Position numbers and translations under genes: made by a program
The notes under the pieces: generated by a model
Told to the model about the DNA's origin: nothing
Database searches by the model: none
The model's input: only the letters and a program-made list of their open reading frames with translations
Assembly (NCBI RefSeq): GCF_014174255.1
Contig: NZ_JABEQJ010000001.1
Location: 124,001-188,000 of the forward strand
Direction: 5' to 3'
Length of the DNA stretch: 64,000 nucleotides
Source of the DNA: Gluconacetobacter sacchari
GTDB taxonomy: Bacteria; Pseudomonadota; Alphaproteobacteria; Acetobacterales; Acetobacteraceae
Shown here: in pieces, positions 17,034 to 27,081 of the stretch
Position numbering within the stretch: position 1 is the stretch's first letter
Layout of the letters: every line of letters begins with the position of its first letter

Positions 17034-18347
17034 TCAGCGGTTGACGCGCGAGGCGGGCATGCGCAGCACCAGCACCACGCCCAGCACCGCCATCGCCGCC
17101 AGCAGGGCCAGCGCGCCGTCGGTCCGCTGGGTCGCATCCTTGATCCAGCCCACCAGGTACGGGCTGGCGAACCCCGCCAGTTGTCCCATCGAATTGATCA
17201 GCGCCAGCCCACCCGCCGCCGCCGCGGGGCTGAGATACCCGTTGCAGAGCGGCCAGAACATCGGCAGGCCGGTCAGCGCACCCGCGGTCGCCACGGTCAG
17301 CGCGCCCAGCGCCACGGGCAGCGAGTCCGGAAACCGCGCCGCCACCGCCAGCCCGGCCGCCGCCATCAGCAGCGGCACCGCCAGATGCCACCGCCGCTCG
17401 CGCAGCCGATCGGCCGAACGGCCCATGACGATCATGAACAGGCCGGCCGCCAGATACGGCACCGCGCTCAGCCAGCCGATCGTCGCCGCATCATGGATAC
17501 CGCTGGAGCGGATGATCGTCGGCAGCCAGAAATTGATCGCATAGACCCCGGCCTGGATGCAGAAATACAGCAGCCCCAGCATCCACACCGCCGGATTGCG
17601 CAGCACGGCGCCGAAACCGTCGGCCAGTTGCTTCGGCTGCTCCAGCCGGTCGCGCCGCAACGCCTCGCCGACCGCCGCCCGTTCCTCCGGGGCCAGCCAG
17701 GCCGCCTGTTCGACCCTGTCGCTCAGCAGCACCAGCATGCCGAGGCCGAGCACGACCGTCGGCAACCCCTGTAGCAGGAACAGCCACTGCCACGCCGCCA
17801 GCCCGCCCGGCGCCCGGGCGAAATGCGCCAGCATCCAGCCCGACAGCGGGCCGCCCACCACGCCCGAGAGCGGAATCGCCGCCATGAACAGGGTCAGCGC
17901 CCGTCCCTGCCGCGCCGAGGGAAACCAGCGCGTCAGATACAGCACCAGCCCCGGAAAGAACCCCGCCTCCGCCGCCCCGGTCACGAAGCGAAGCAGGTAG
18001 AAGCTGGCCGGCCCGGCCACGAACATCTGCGCCGCCGACAGCAGGCCCCACACGACCATGATCATCGCCAGCCAGCGCCGCGCGCCCACGCGCTGCAACA
18101 TCAGGTTGCTGGGCACGCCGCAGGCGATATAGCCGAGAAAGAAGATCCCGGCCCCCAGCCCATAGGCGCGCTCGGACATGTGCAGCGCATCCAGCATGTC
18201 CAGCTTGGCAAAGCCGACATTCACCCGGTCCAGGTAGTTGAACAGGTAACAGACGAAAATATACGGAACCACCCTGCCCGCGACCTTGCGAAAGGTCGCG
18301 TCCAGCCGGTCCACGGCCGGCGACGAGGCGACGGAGACTGCGTGCAT
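17034..18347 (-). CDS. MFS transporter, anion:cation symporter family
   Basis: Twelve-helix inner-membrane transporter of 437 residues. The opening segment IFVCYLFNYLDRVNVGFAKL and the loop between helices 2 and 3 are typical of the ACS (hexuronate, glucarate, galactonate) branch. An ATG directly before (18350) is an alternative; GGGGAAG is better spaced for 18347. Placed with glycerate kinase and a sugar-diacid regulator, it probably imports glycerate or a sugar (di)acid. The exact substrate cannot be read from the sequence. Confidence 0.87.
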   Translation of the reverse strand: MHAVSVASSPAVDRLDATFRKVAGRVVPYIFVCYLFNYLDRVNVGFAKLDMLDALHMSERAYGLGAGIFFLGYIACGVPSNLMLQRVGARRWLAMIMVVWGLLSAAQMFVAGPASFYLLRFVTGAAEAGFFPGLVLYLTRWFPSARQGRALTLFMAAIPLSGVVGGPLSGWMLAHFARAPGGLAAWQWLFLLQGLPTVVLGLGMLVLLSDRVEQAAWLAPEERAAVGEALRRDRLEQPKQLADGFGAVLRNPAVWMLGLLYFCIQAGVYAINFWLPTIIRSSGIHDAATIGWLSAVPYLAAGLFMIVMGRSADRLRERRWHLAVPLLMAAAGLAVAARFPDSLPVALGALTVATAGALTGLPMFWPLCNGYLSPAAAAGGLALINSMGQLAGFASPYLVGWIKDATQRTDGALALLAAMAVLGVVLVLRMPASRVNR

Positions 18348-18497
18348 CATTCTTCCCCGATGCGTGTTCTTTTTTCTTGCCCGCCCACGTCCCGGGGCGG
18401 GATGCGGACGGGGGCGCGACGCCATGCGGCGCCGGGCCTTTGGTGCGACCCTACGGGCAGAATCGGTCCGCCGTCTTGGTGCATATGCATCAAGGAT

Positions 18498-18513
18498 GTG
18501 CCAGGATCGGCAC
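18498..18513. promoter_or_regulatory. Inverted repeat in the CdaR/MFS divergent promoter
   Basis: GTGCCAGGATCGGCAC has perfect 5-bp arms around 6 bp and lies 28 bp before the regulator start, in a 193-bp divergent gap. TGCATATGCA just before it is also self-complementary. A good candidate for autoregulation by the adjacent CdaR-type protein, by position only. Confidence 0.4.
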
Positions 18514-18540
18514 AAAATTCTGGGCAGATGACCAAACACC

Positions 18541-19746
18541 ATGCAGCCGCCGGCCCCAACCGCTCCCCCCGGCCCCCGCGACACCGTCGCGCGCCCCGAC
18601 ATCGACCCCGCCCTGGCCCAGGCGATCGTCGACCGCTCGATGGCCATCACCGGCTGCAACATCAATGTGATGGACGCGCGCGGCGTCATCATCGCCAGCG
18701 GCGACCCCGCGCGGCTGGGCCAGGTCCATGACGGCGCGCTGCTGGTCCTGGCGCGCGGCAACGCGGTCGAAATCCCCCCCCGCGCCGTCGGGCAGTTCGG
18801 CGGCGCCCGGCCGGGCGTCAACCTGCCGCTGCGGATCGGCCAGGCGATCGTGGGCTGCGTCGGGCTGACCGGCGCGCCCGGCACCCTGCGCCCCTTCGCC
18901 GAACTGGTCCGCATGGCGGCCGAGACGATGCTGGACCATGCCAGCCAGAGCCGCGCCCAGTCGCGCGACGCCCGCCTGCGCGAGGAACTGGTGCTCAGCC
19001 TGGTGCGCGAGGCCGCCACGCCGCCCGCCCTGGCCCGGTCGGCGGCCCGCCTCGGCATCGACCTGCGGCAGCCCCGGGTGGCCGCGATCATCGCGATCCG
19101 CTCCGAAGGCCAGGACGCGGCGGCCTTGCTGGGCGAGCGCCATCACCTGATCACCCTGCTGTGCGAGCCGGAACGCGGCAACCTGGTCGCCCCGCTGTCG
19201 CTGGACGAAATCGCGGTGCTGAAGCCGGCGTTGACCAGCCGGGGCACCTGGAGCCTCGACTGGCATCGCGAGCGGGCGCACCGCCTGCTGGCCCGCGCCC
19301 ACGCCGCCACCGGTCTGGAACTGCGCCTGGCGCTGGGCGGCTTCGTCGAGGGCGCGACCGGGCTGGTCCGCTCCTTTCACACCGCCCAGGCGACGCTGGA
19401 GGTCGGGCGGCGCCTGCATCCCGCCCGCCCGCTCCTGTTCTATGACGAGATGCGCCTGGCGGTCCTGCTGGACGCACCGTCCCAGGACTGGCGGACGCAG
19501 GAACTGCGCGCCCCGCTGCGCCCGCTGCTGGCGGCCTCCGGCCACGCGACGCTGCTGCATACGCTGCGGACATGGCTGGCCCACGGCATGCGGCCGCAAC
19601 CCACCGCCGCCGCCCTGGGCCTGCATCGCAACAGCCTGGATTACCGCCTGCGGCGGATCGAGCGCCTCTGCAAGATCGACCTGGCATCCAGCGCGGACAT
19701 CGTCGCGCTGTATCTGGCGCTCCACCTCACCCCCGACGCCTCATGA
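18541..19746 (+). CDS. CdaR-type sugar diacid regulator
   Basis: Transcription factor of 401 residues. The N-terminal part (about 20-150) matches the putative sugar diacid recognition domain (starting DIDPALAQAIVDRSMAI, with VMDARGVIIASGDP). A central region follows, then a C-terminal PucR-type helix-turn-helix (about 340-390: TAAALGLHRNSLDYRLRRIE). In E. coli CdaR activates garK-type genes when glycerate or hexarates are present. Here the gene is divergent from the MFS transporter/glycerate kinase unit, so control of that unit is likely. Confidence 0.9.
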   Translation: MQPPAPTAPPGPRDTVARPDIDPALAQAIVDRSMAITGCNINVMDARGVIIASGDPARLGQVHDGALLVLARGNAVEIPPRAVGQFGGARPGVNLPLRIGQAIVGCVGLTGAPGTLRPFAELVRMAAETMLDHASQSRAQSRDARLREELVLSLVREAATPPALARSAARLGIDLRQPRVAAIIAIRSEGQDAAALLGERHHLITLLCEPERGNLVAPLSLDEIAVLKPALTSRGTWSLDWHRERAHRLLARAHAATGLELRLALGGFVEGATGLVRSFHTAQATLEVGRRLHPARPLLFYDEMRLAVLLDAPSQDWRTQELRAPLRPLLAASGHATLLHTLRTWLAHGMRPQPTAAALGLHRNSLDYRLRRIERLCKIDLASSADIVALYLALHLTPDAS

Positions 19747-19835
19747 CGTCACGATCGGTTACAGGCCGTTTCTTTCCCTCCCGGCCGCCGATGCCCATCA
19801 TCGGTCCGACCATGCCATCCACGGAGCCCCGCCCA

Positions 19836-20174
19836 ATGCCGCTGCCCCGCCGCCTCTTCCCCTGCCTGCTCGCCGCCTGCCTGCCGCTGCTGGCCGCCTG
19901 CGGCAACGAGTCCGACGGCGCCTGCCGCCCCGAACGCGGCGGTTTGGCCGGCATGAGCGGCCACCATGGCTTCGGTGGCCGGATGAACGGCGGGATGGAC
20001 GGCGGCTTCGGCATGGGCGGCATGGGCGGCCCGCGTCACGGCGGGAACATGGGCGGGGGTGCCCTGTCGCCTTCCGCTCCCTGCTCCGCTGCCAGCCCAG
20101 CGAAAGGCCGGACGCCCGCCCGGACGCGCGAAGTCTCGCCCGATCAGGCGACGATCGGCGACGCGCGGCAGTAA
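19836..20174 (+). CDS. Small Gly/Met-rich lipoprotein
   Basis: A 112-residue protein with an export signal ending in a lipobox (LLAAC, Cys about 24). A Gly/Met/His-rich middle follows, with repeats such as GGRMNGGMDGGFGMGGMGG, and a Ser/Pro tail. I do not recognise a family. The Met and His density could bind copper or silver, or simply form a flexible surface chain. Upstream in-frame ATGs at 19791 and 19812 are alternative starts; Shine-Dalgarno signals are weak for all. Confidence 0.55.
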   Translation: MPLPRRLFPCLLAACLPLLAACGNESDGACRPERGGLAGMSGHHGFGGRMNGGMDGGFGMGGMGGPRHGGNMGGGALSPSAPCSAASPAKGRTPARTREVSPDQATIGDARQ

Positions 20175-20297
20175 CCCGGTCCGCGCATGGCTGCATGGCC
20201 TGCCCTGCCCGGGCCGCAGGCAACCGCCGCCGGCACCCCCCGTTTCATTCCTTGCCCGCGTCCGGCCCGAGAGGCGCGAAACGAAGGAGGCACCGAG

Positions 20298-20477
20298 ATG
20301 GGCGAGTTGAAAGACAAGATCAAAGGCCATGCGGATACGATGGTCGGCGAGATCAAGCGCGGCGTCGGCAAGGTGACGAAAAATCCGAACATGGAAGCCG
20401 AAGGCGAGGCGCAGAAGCTGAAAGGCACCGCCGAAAAGGCGAAAGCCGCCGTCAAGGGCACGATCAACAAATTCTGA
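20298..20477 (+). CDS. CsbD family stress-response protein
   Basis: A 59-residue, highly charged helical protein with the CsbD pattern: MGELKDKIKGHADTMVGEIK, then a GEAQKLKGTAEKAKAAVKG repeat-like segment. Members are induced by general stress in many bacteria but have no defined biochemical role. A strong GAAGGAGG precedes the start. Confidence 0.85.
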   Translation: MGELKDKIKGHADTMVGEIKRGVGKVTKNPNMEAEGEAQKLKGTAEKAKAAVKGTINKF

Positions 20478-20499
20478 GCCACCGCGCCAGAGACCCGAA

Positions 20500-20524
20500 G
20501 GGACCTGTCACAGCGGCAGGTCCC
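20500..20524. terminator. Hairpin between convergent csbD-like and Lrp-type genes
   Basis: GGGACCTG (20500-20507) and CAGGTCCC (20517-20524) form an 8-bp stem around nine bases, 23 bp after the csbD-like stop and overlapping the end of the convergent regulator gene. It could end transcription in both directions, but no T-run follows, so this is tentative. Confidence 0.4.
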
Positions 20525-20969
20525 GCCGGTCGCAGATCGCCTCCATCGCCATGTAGGACGTGACGGTATCCAGTTCGACCCGCGCGATCAGCGCGCGATA
20601 GATGGCGTCGAACGCATTCATGTCCGTGGTCACGACCTTGAGCATGTAATCGTAATCCCCGGCGATCCGATAGAAATCGATCACATTGGGCACCGACACC
20701 ACCGCCTCGCGAAAACGGTCCAGCCAGTCCCGCGAATGGTGGCGCGTGCGCACCATCACGAAGACCGTCAGCCCCAGCCCCAGCGCCTCGGGATCCAGCC
20801 GCACCGTCTGGTGCCCGACCAGCCCGCGTTCGCGCAGCGCATGCAGCCGCCGCCAGCAGGCATTCTGCGACAGCCCGATCCGCTCCGCCAGGTCGCGCTG
20901 CGACAGCCCGGCATCGCGTTGCAGGGCCTGGAGCAATGCACGATCAAAATGATCCAGTTTCTCAGCCAT
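20508..20969 (-). CDS. Lrp/AsnC family transcriptional regulator
   Basis: A 153-residue feast/famine regulator. The N-terminal helix-turn-helix (about 8-58: LSQRDLAERIGLSQNACWRRL) is followed by the RAM effector-binding domain (about 70-145, with FYRIAGDYDYMLKVV). It is divergent from the cysteine-desulfurase-like gene with 106 bp between starts, which suggests that gene is its target. The ligand is probably an amino acid. Confidence 0.92.
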   Translation of the reverse strand: MAEKLDHFDRALLQALQRDAGLSQRDLAERIGLSQNACWRRLHALRERGLVGHQTVRLDPEALGLGLTVFVMVRTRHHSRDWLDRFREAVVSVPNVIDFYRIAGDYDYMLKVVTTDMNAFDAIYRALIARVELDTVTSYMAMEAICDRRDLPL

Positions 20970-21075
20970 TCCCGATCATATGACCCGATTCCACTCATTT
21001 CAATCGAGAGAACGATAAAGTCTTTCCACCGAATCCCGTCTATTTTCCGCCCTCTCTTGGTCAAGGCGGAGGCGG

Positions 21076-22545
21076 ATGACGATGCGCGACGGACAGGATC
21101 TCTTCACCGATTTCACGTTCTCCCTGCGCGCCGGCGGCCTGGACGGGCTGCGCGCGGGCCTGATCGGCGAGGGCGCCCCCATTCCCGGCCCCTTCGGCAC
21201 GCACGGGCTGATCTACGCCGATTACGTCGCCTCCGGCCGGGCCCTGCGCCAGGTCGAGGAATTCGTGATGACGCACATCCTGCCCTGGTACGCCAACAGC
21301 CATACCGAGGCCTCGTTCTGCGGCCGCCATGTCAGCCGCCTGCGCCATGCCGCGCGCGCCACCATCGCCCGGCTGTGCGGCGCGGATGACGGATTCTCGA
21401 CCATCTTCACCGGCGCCGGCGCCACGGCCGGGCTGAACCGGCTGGTCGCGCTGCTGGGCGTGCCCGAGGCGGCGCGCGGCGGCACGGTCCCGGTCGTGTT
21501 CATCGGCCCGTACGAGCACCATTCCAACATCCTGCCCTGGCGCGAAAGCGGCGCCGAGATCGTGGAAATCGACGAAGCCGCCGGGGGCGGCCCGGACCTC
21601 GCCCACCTGGCGGCGGCACTGGCGGCGGCCGGCCCGGACCGGCTGAAGATCGGCGCCTTCTCCGCCGCCTCCAACGTCACGGGCATCGTCACCGATACCG
21701 ACGCGGTGACGGCGCTGCTGAAAGCCCACGGCGCCCGCGCGGTATGGGATTACGCCGGCGGCGGCCCCTACCTGCCGATCGACATGAAGCCCGGCACGCC
21801 GTGGGAAAAAGACGCCGTCGTGATCTCGCCCCATAAATTCATCGGCGGCCCCGGCGCCTCGGGCATCACGATCGTCCGCGACGAAGCCGTCACGCTGCGC
21901 CGGCCGGTGGTGACCGGCGGCGGCACGGTGCGCTTCGTCTCCCCCTGGGGCCATGATTACGCCGGCGGCATCGCAACCCGCGAGGAAGCCGGCACCCCCA
22001 ACGTGATCGGCGACATCCGCGCCGCCCTGGCCTTCCTGGTCAAGGACGCGATCGGCCAGGATGTCATGGATGCCCGCCACGACACGCTGTACCACGCGGC
22101 CCGCGCGGCCTGGGACCGCAACCCGGCCCTCGTCATCCTGGGCAACCCGCGCGCCGCGCGGCGCCTGCCGATCTTCTCGGTGCAGGTCCGCGACCCGCGG
22201 CATGGCGGCTTCCTCCACCAGCAGCTCTTCACCCGCATGCTGTCCGACTGCTACGGCATCCAGGCGCGCGGCGGCTGCGCCTGCGCCGGCCCCTACGCCC
22301 ACCGGCTGCTCGGCATCGACCGCACGCAATCCGACGCTATGCGCGCCGCCATCCTCTCGGGCGACGAAATGCGCAAGCCCGGCTGGACACGATTGAATTT
22401 CAGCGTGCTGATGGATGACGCCAAGGCGGCACGGGTCGTCGCCGCCGTGGACGAACTGGCCCGCGCGCCCTATCCGGTGGCGGAGTCCTATCGGGCAGAT
22501 CCGGCCACCGCGCGGTTTCACGCGACGGAGAACGCCCTTTCGTAA
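21076..22545 (+). CDS. Class V aminotransferase / cysteine-desulfurase-like PLP enzyme
   Basis: A 489-residue PLP enzyme of the class V fold. The PLP lysine is in SPHKFIGGPGASG (K about 253), and the conserved cofactor Asp is in VWDYAGGGPY. A GGCACAGPYAHRLL segment (about 397-410) holds cysteines where desulfurases have the catalytic Cys loop. It lacks the neighbours of the Isc, Suf or Nif systems and is longer than IscS or SufS, so it is probably an amino-acid-specific lyase or transferase. The divergent Lrp-type gene supports an amino acid substrate. ATG at 21082 is an alternative start. Confidence 0.82.
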   Translation: MTMRDGQDLFTDFTFSLRAGGLDGLRAGLIGEGAPIPGPFGTHGLIYADYVASGRALRQVEEFVMTHILPWYANSHTEASFCGRHVSRLRHAARATIARLCGADDGFSTIFTGAGATAGLNRLVALLGVPEAARGGTVPVVFIGPYEHHSNILPWRESGAEIVEIDEAAGGGPDLAHLAAALAAAGPDRLKIGAFSAASNVTGIVTDTDAVTALLKAHGARAVWDYAGGGPYLPIDMKPGTPWEKDAVVISPHKFIGGPGASGITIVRDEAVTLRRPVVTGGGTVRFVSPWGHDYAGGIATREEAGTPNVIGDIRAALAFLVKDAIGQDVMDARHDTLYHAARAAWDRNPALVILGNPRAARRLPIFSVQVRDPRHGGFLHQQLFTRMLSDCYGIQARGGCACAGPYAHRLLGIDRTQSDAMRAAILSGDEMRKPGWTRLNFSVLMDDAKAARVVAAVDELARAPYPVAESYRADPATARFHATENALS

Positions 22546-22635
22546 CCCGACCCGAACTATCGCGTATGGAATGCGTTGAAAAAGCGCATTTTGCGGGTGG
22601 CCCCGACCATCCCCATCCATCGAGGAGAAGCGACC

Positions 22636-22893
22636 TTGAGACGCGCGGCCTTCGTCCCATTCGTCCTTGCCATTTTTCTTCTGGGCACGGCGCATGCCGC
22701 GTCCCGAAGCGAACAGAGCGCGGCCTGCCGTGGCGACGCGATCAAGCTGTGTCCTCTCGCCATTCCGAATGAAGACAAGATAACGGCCTGCATGAAGAAG
22801 AAGATCGACCAGCTCTCGCCGCGCTGCCGCGCGATGTTCCAACCGGCGGGAAAGCAGAAGCCCCGCCCGGGCCGGGCGAAGGCTCCGTCCTGA
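22636..22893 (+). CDS. Small secreted cysteine-containing protein
   Basis: An 85-residue protein starting with TTG after an excellent GAGGAGAAG site. It has a signal peptide (about 1-21, ending GTAHA) and four cysteines in the mature part: ACRGD, KLCPL, TACMKK and RCRAMF. The pattern resembles small periplasmic proteins found in Alphaproteobacteria with no known function. An in-frame ATG at 22576 would place extra residues before the signal peptide and lacks a ribosome-binding site. The short repeat AATGCG...CGCATT at 22570-22590 lies in its promoter region. Confidence 0.65.
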   Translation: MRRAAFVPFVLAIFLLGTAHAASRSEQSAACRGDAIKLCPLAIPNEDKITACMKKKIDQLSPRCRAMFQPAGKQKPRPGRAKAPS

Positions 22894-23028
22894 CATCCGC
22901 ATCGGTTGTTCGCACCGCATTTCCGAAACCAGCCCGGAAATCGCGGTGCAGGACACGGACAACCATGAGCGGACCCGTCTCCCGGCACGCCCGGCCACCG
23001 GCCGGGCGGCCCCCCGAAGAGTGGTCCC

Positions 23029-24960
<1,932 letters not shown>

Positions 24961-24996
24961 TCATGACGTCGGCGCATCGCGGCGCCGCGCACAATT

Positions 24997-25085
24997 CCCA
25001 TCCCTTCGCCGGCATGACCCGGATCAGGTTCGACGGGTCAGGGGGAAAACACCCCTCTCTCAGCCGCTCGCATGCGCCCCCCCGG
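24997..25085 (-). ncRNA. TPP riboswitch (THI element) upstream of thiC
   Basis: On the minus strand the conserved elements appear in order: GGCTGAGAG, then a GACCCGTCGAACCTGATC stretch, GGGTCATGCCGGCG and GAAGGGATGG. These are the hallmark pyrimidine-sensing and pyrophosphate-sensing helices of the THI box. It lies about 80 bp before the thiC start, so TPP binding most likely represses thiC by terminating transcription or hiding the start site. Outer boundaries are approximate. Confidence 0.95.
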
Positions 25086-25160
25086 AGAACGGAGCGATCT
25101 TAGGCCCGGCCCGAGGGCCGGGGTCAAGAGCAACCACCCCCCGCCCTCCGGCGCCACGCG

Positions 25161-26783
25161 TCACATTGTCGCGCGGGGACGGATCGCCGCCTCGCGGATC
25201 TCCGGCGCGCAGCCCTCGCGGAAAATCTCGAAATTCTTCTCGAACCGCGCCGCCAGGTCGGCGGCCGCACGGGCATAGGCCGCCTGGTCGGCCCAGGTCG
25301 AGGCCGGGTCCAGCAGGCTGTCGGGCACGCCGGGCACCCGGGTCGGGATCGACAGGCCGAAATGATCCTCGACACGGAACGGCACGTCGTCCAGCCGCCC
25401 GTCCAGCGCGGCATTGACCAGCGCGCGCGTCTGGGCCAGCGCGATCCGCCGGCCGGTCCCGTACGGCCCGCCGGTCCAGCCGGTATTCACCAGCCAGCAC
25501 GTCACCGGCGTCCGCGCCAGGCTGGCCGCCAGCCGCGCGCCATACAGTTCGGGCGGGCGCGGCAGGAACGGCGCGCCGAAACAGGCGCTGAAGGTCGCCT
25601 GGGGCTCCTTGCCCAGCCCTTTCTCGGTCCCGGCGATCCGCGCGGTATAACCCGACAGGAAGTGATACACCGCCTGCGCCGGGGTCAGCCGGGCGATCGG
25701 CGGCAGCACGCCGAACGCATCGGCCGTCAGCATCACCACATGGCGCGGCACCCCGCCCCGCCCGTCCGGACTGGCATTGGCCACGAAATCGATCGGATAA
25801 CAGGCGCGCGTGTTCTCCGTCAGGCACCCGTCCGTGAAGTCCGGCACGCCGTCGCGGTCGGCCACCACATTTTCCAGCACGGTGCCGAACCGGTGCGACG
25901 CCTCCCAGATCTCGGGCTCCGCCTCGCGCTTCAGGCCGATCACCTTGGCGTAGCAGCCGCCCTCGACATTGAACACGCCGTCCTTCGACCATCCATGCTC
26001 GTCATCGCCGATCAACCGGCGCGAGGCATCGGACGACAGCGTGGTCTTGCCGGTGCCCGACAGGCCGAAGAACAGGGCCACGTCGCCGCCGGGGCCGATA
26101 TTGGCCGAGCAATGCATCGGCATGACATCCTGCTCCGGCAACAGCCAGTTCATGACCGTGAAGATCGATTTCTTGATCTCGCCGGCATATTCGGTGCCGG
26201 CGATCACCACCAGCCTCCGCTCCAGCGACAGGATCACGCCGGTCGTGCTGCGCACGCCATGCGCCGCCGGGTCCAGTTCCAGGTCCGGCGCATGCAGGAT
26301 CACGAAATCCGGCTCGAACGCCGCCAGGTCCGCCGCCGGCGGGCGGATGAACATGTCGCGCGCGAACAGCGCATGCCACGCATGGGTCGTCACCAGCCGG
26401 ATACGGATCCGATGGGCCGGATCGGCACCCGCGTACAGGTCCTGGGTAAACAGCGCCTGCCCGTTCAGATAGCCGCGCACATGGTCGCACACCCGCAGGA
26501 ACGATCCCGGCGACAGCGGCGCATTGATCGCCCCCCACCACACCGCGTCGCGCGTCGCGTCCTCCTCGACGATGAACTTGTCCTGCACCGAGCGGCCGGT
26601 GTGCAGGCCCGTCCGCACCATCAGCGCGCCGCCCGAGGACAGGCTGCCCTCCTCCCGGCGGATCGCATGCCCGATCAGTTCCGGCGGATGGAGATTGGCA
26701 TGGACCGGCCCGACAGGGCACAGACCGGTGCCCGCCATCGCCCTGCCCGAATCCGCAGGGTGGAATATCTTATTATTATTCAT
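25161..26783 (-). CDS. pckA: Phosphoenolpyruvate carboxykinase (ATP)
   Basis: Converts oxaloacetate and ATP to phosphoenolpyruvate and CO2, the entry step of gluconeogenesis. The 540 residues match the ATP-dependent family. Visible motifs are RTGLHTGRSVQDKF, the P-loop GLSGTGKTTLSSD, the metal/oxaloacetate site DDEHGWS, and NTGWTGGPYG with the adenine-binding region after it. ATG at 26783 is preceded by GAGGAAACGG; ATG at 26816 in frame is an alternative. It is divergent from a sugar porter gene. A GTGATCAC palindrome at 26897-26904 lies in its upstream region. Confidence 0.95.
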   Translation of the reverse strand: MNNNKIFHPADSGRAMAGTGLCPVGPVHANLHPPELIGHAIRREEGSLSSGGALMVRTGLHTGRSVQDKFIVEEDATRDAVWWGAINAPLSPGSFLRVCDHVRGYLNGQALFTQDLYAGADPAHRIRIRLVTTHAWHALFARDMFIRPPAADLAAFEPDFVILHAPDLELDPAAHGVRSTTGVILSLERRLVVIAGTEYAGEIKKSIFTVMNWLLPEQDVMPMHCSANIGPGGDVALFFGLSGTGKTTLSSDASRRLIGDDEHGWSKDGVFNVEGGCYAKVIGLKREAEPEIWEASHRFGTVLENVVADRDGVPDFTDGCLTENTRACYPIDFVANASPDGRGGVPRHVVMLTADAFGVLPPIARLTPAQAVYHFLSGYTARIAGTEKGLGKEPQATFSACFGAPFLPRPPELYGARLAASLARTPVTCWLVNTGWTGGPYGTGRRIALAQTRALVNAALDGRLDDVPFRVEDHFGLSIPTRVPGVPDSLLDPASTWADQAAYARAAADLAARFEKNFEIFREGCAPEIREAAIRPRATM

Positions 26784-27047
26784 TATTTTTTCCGTTTCCT
26801 CATCATCGCATCCCATACCCCGCCCCGGGACGGCGCATGTGCCCGGATCAGCGTGGCAGCGTCCCGATCGACGTTCACCCGCTACGTCACAAGTACGTGA
26901 TCACACGCGCCCGTCATACCGCTCCTTCCCATGGCCCCGGCTGCCCGCGCATCAGCGCGCCGGAGCATTGTGCAAGATACGATCGAAGATTATCACAAAT
27001 TTGTCCGGCATCGCGGTCTTTTTGTACCCTACCTCTCCGTTTGCTTT

Positions 27048-27075
27048 TGATTTTCCCCCAATTTCTTCATAAAAT
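27048..27075 (+). promoter_or_regulatory. Promoter placing transcription start at the sugar-porter ATG
   Basis: TTGATT (27048-27053) and TAAAAT (27070-27075) are 16 bp apart. A start about seven bases after the -10 element would be at the ATG at 27082, and no Shine-Dalgarno sequence lies before it. This suggests a leaderless transcript. Confidence 0.45.
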
Positions 27076-27081
27076 AATGCA

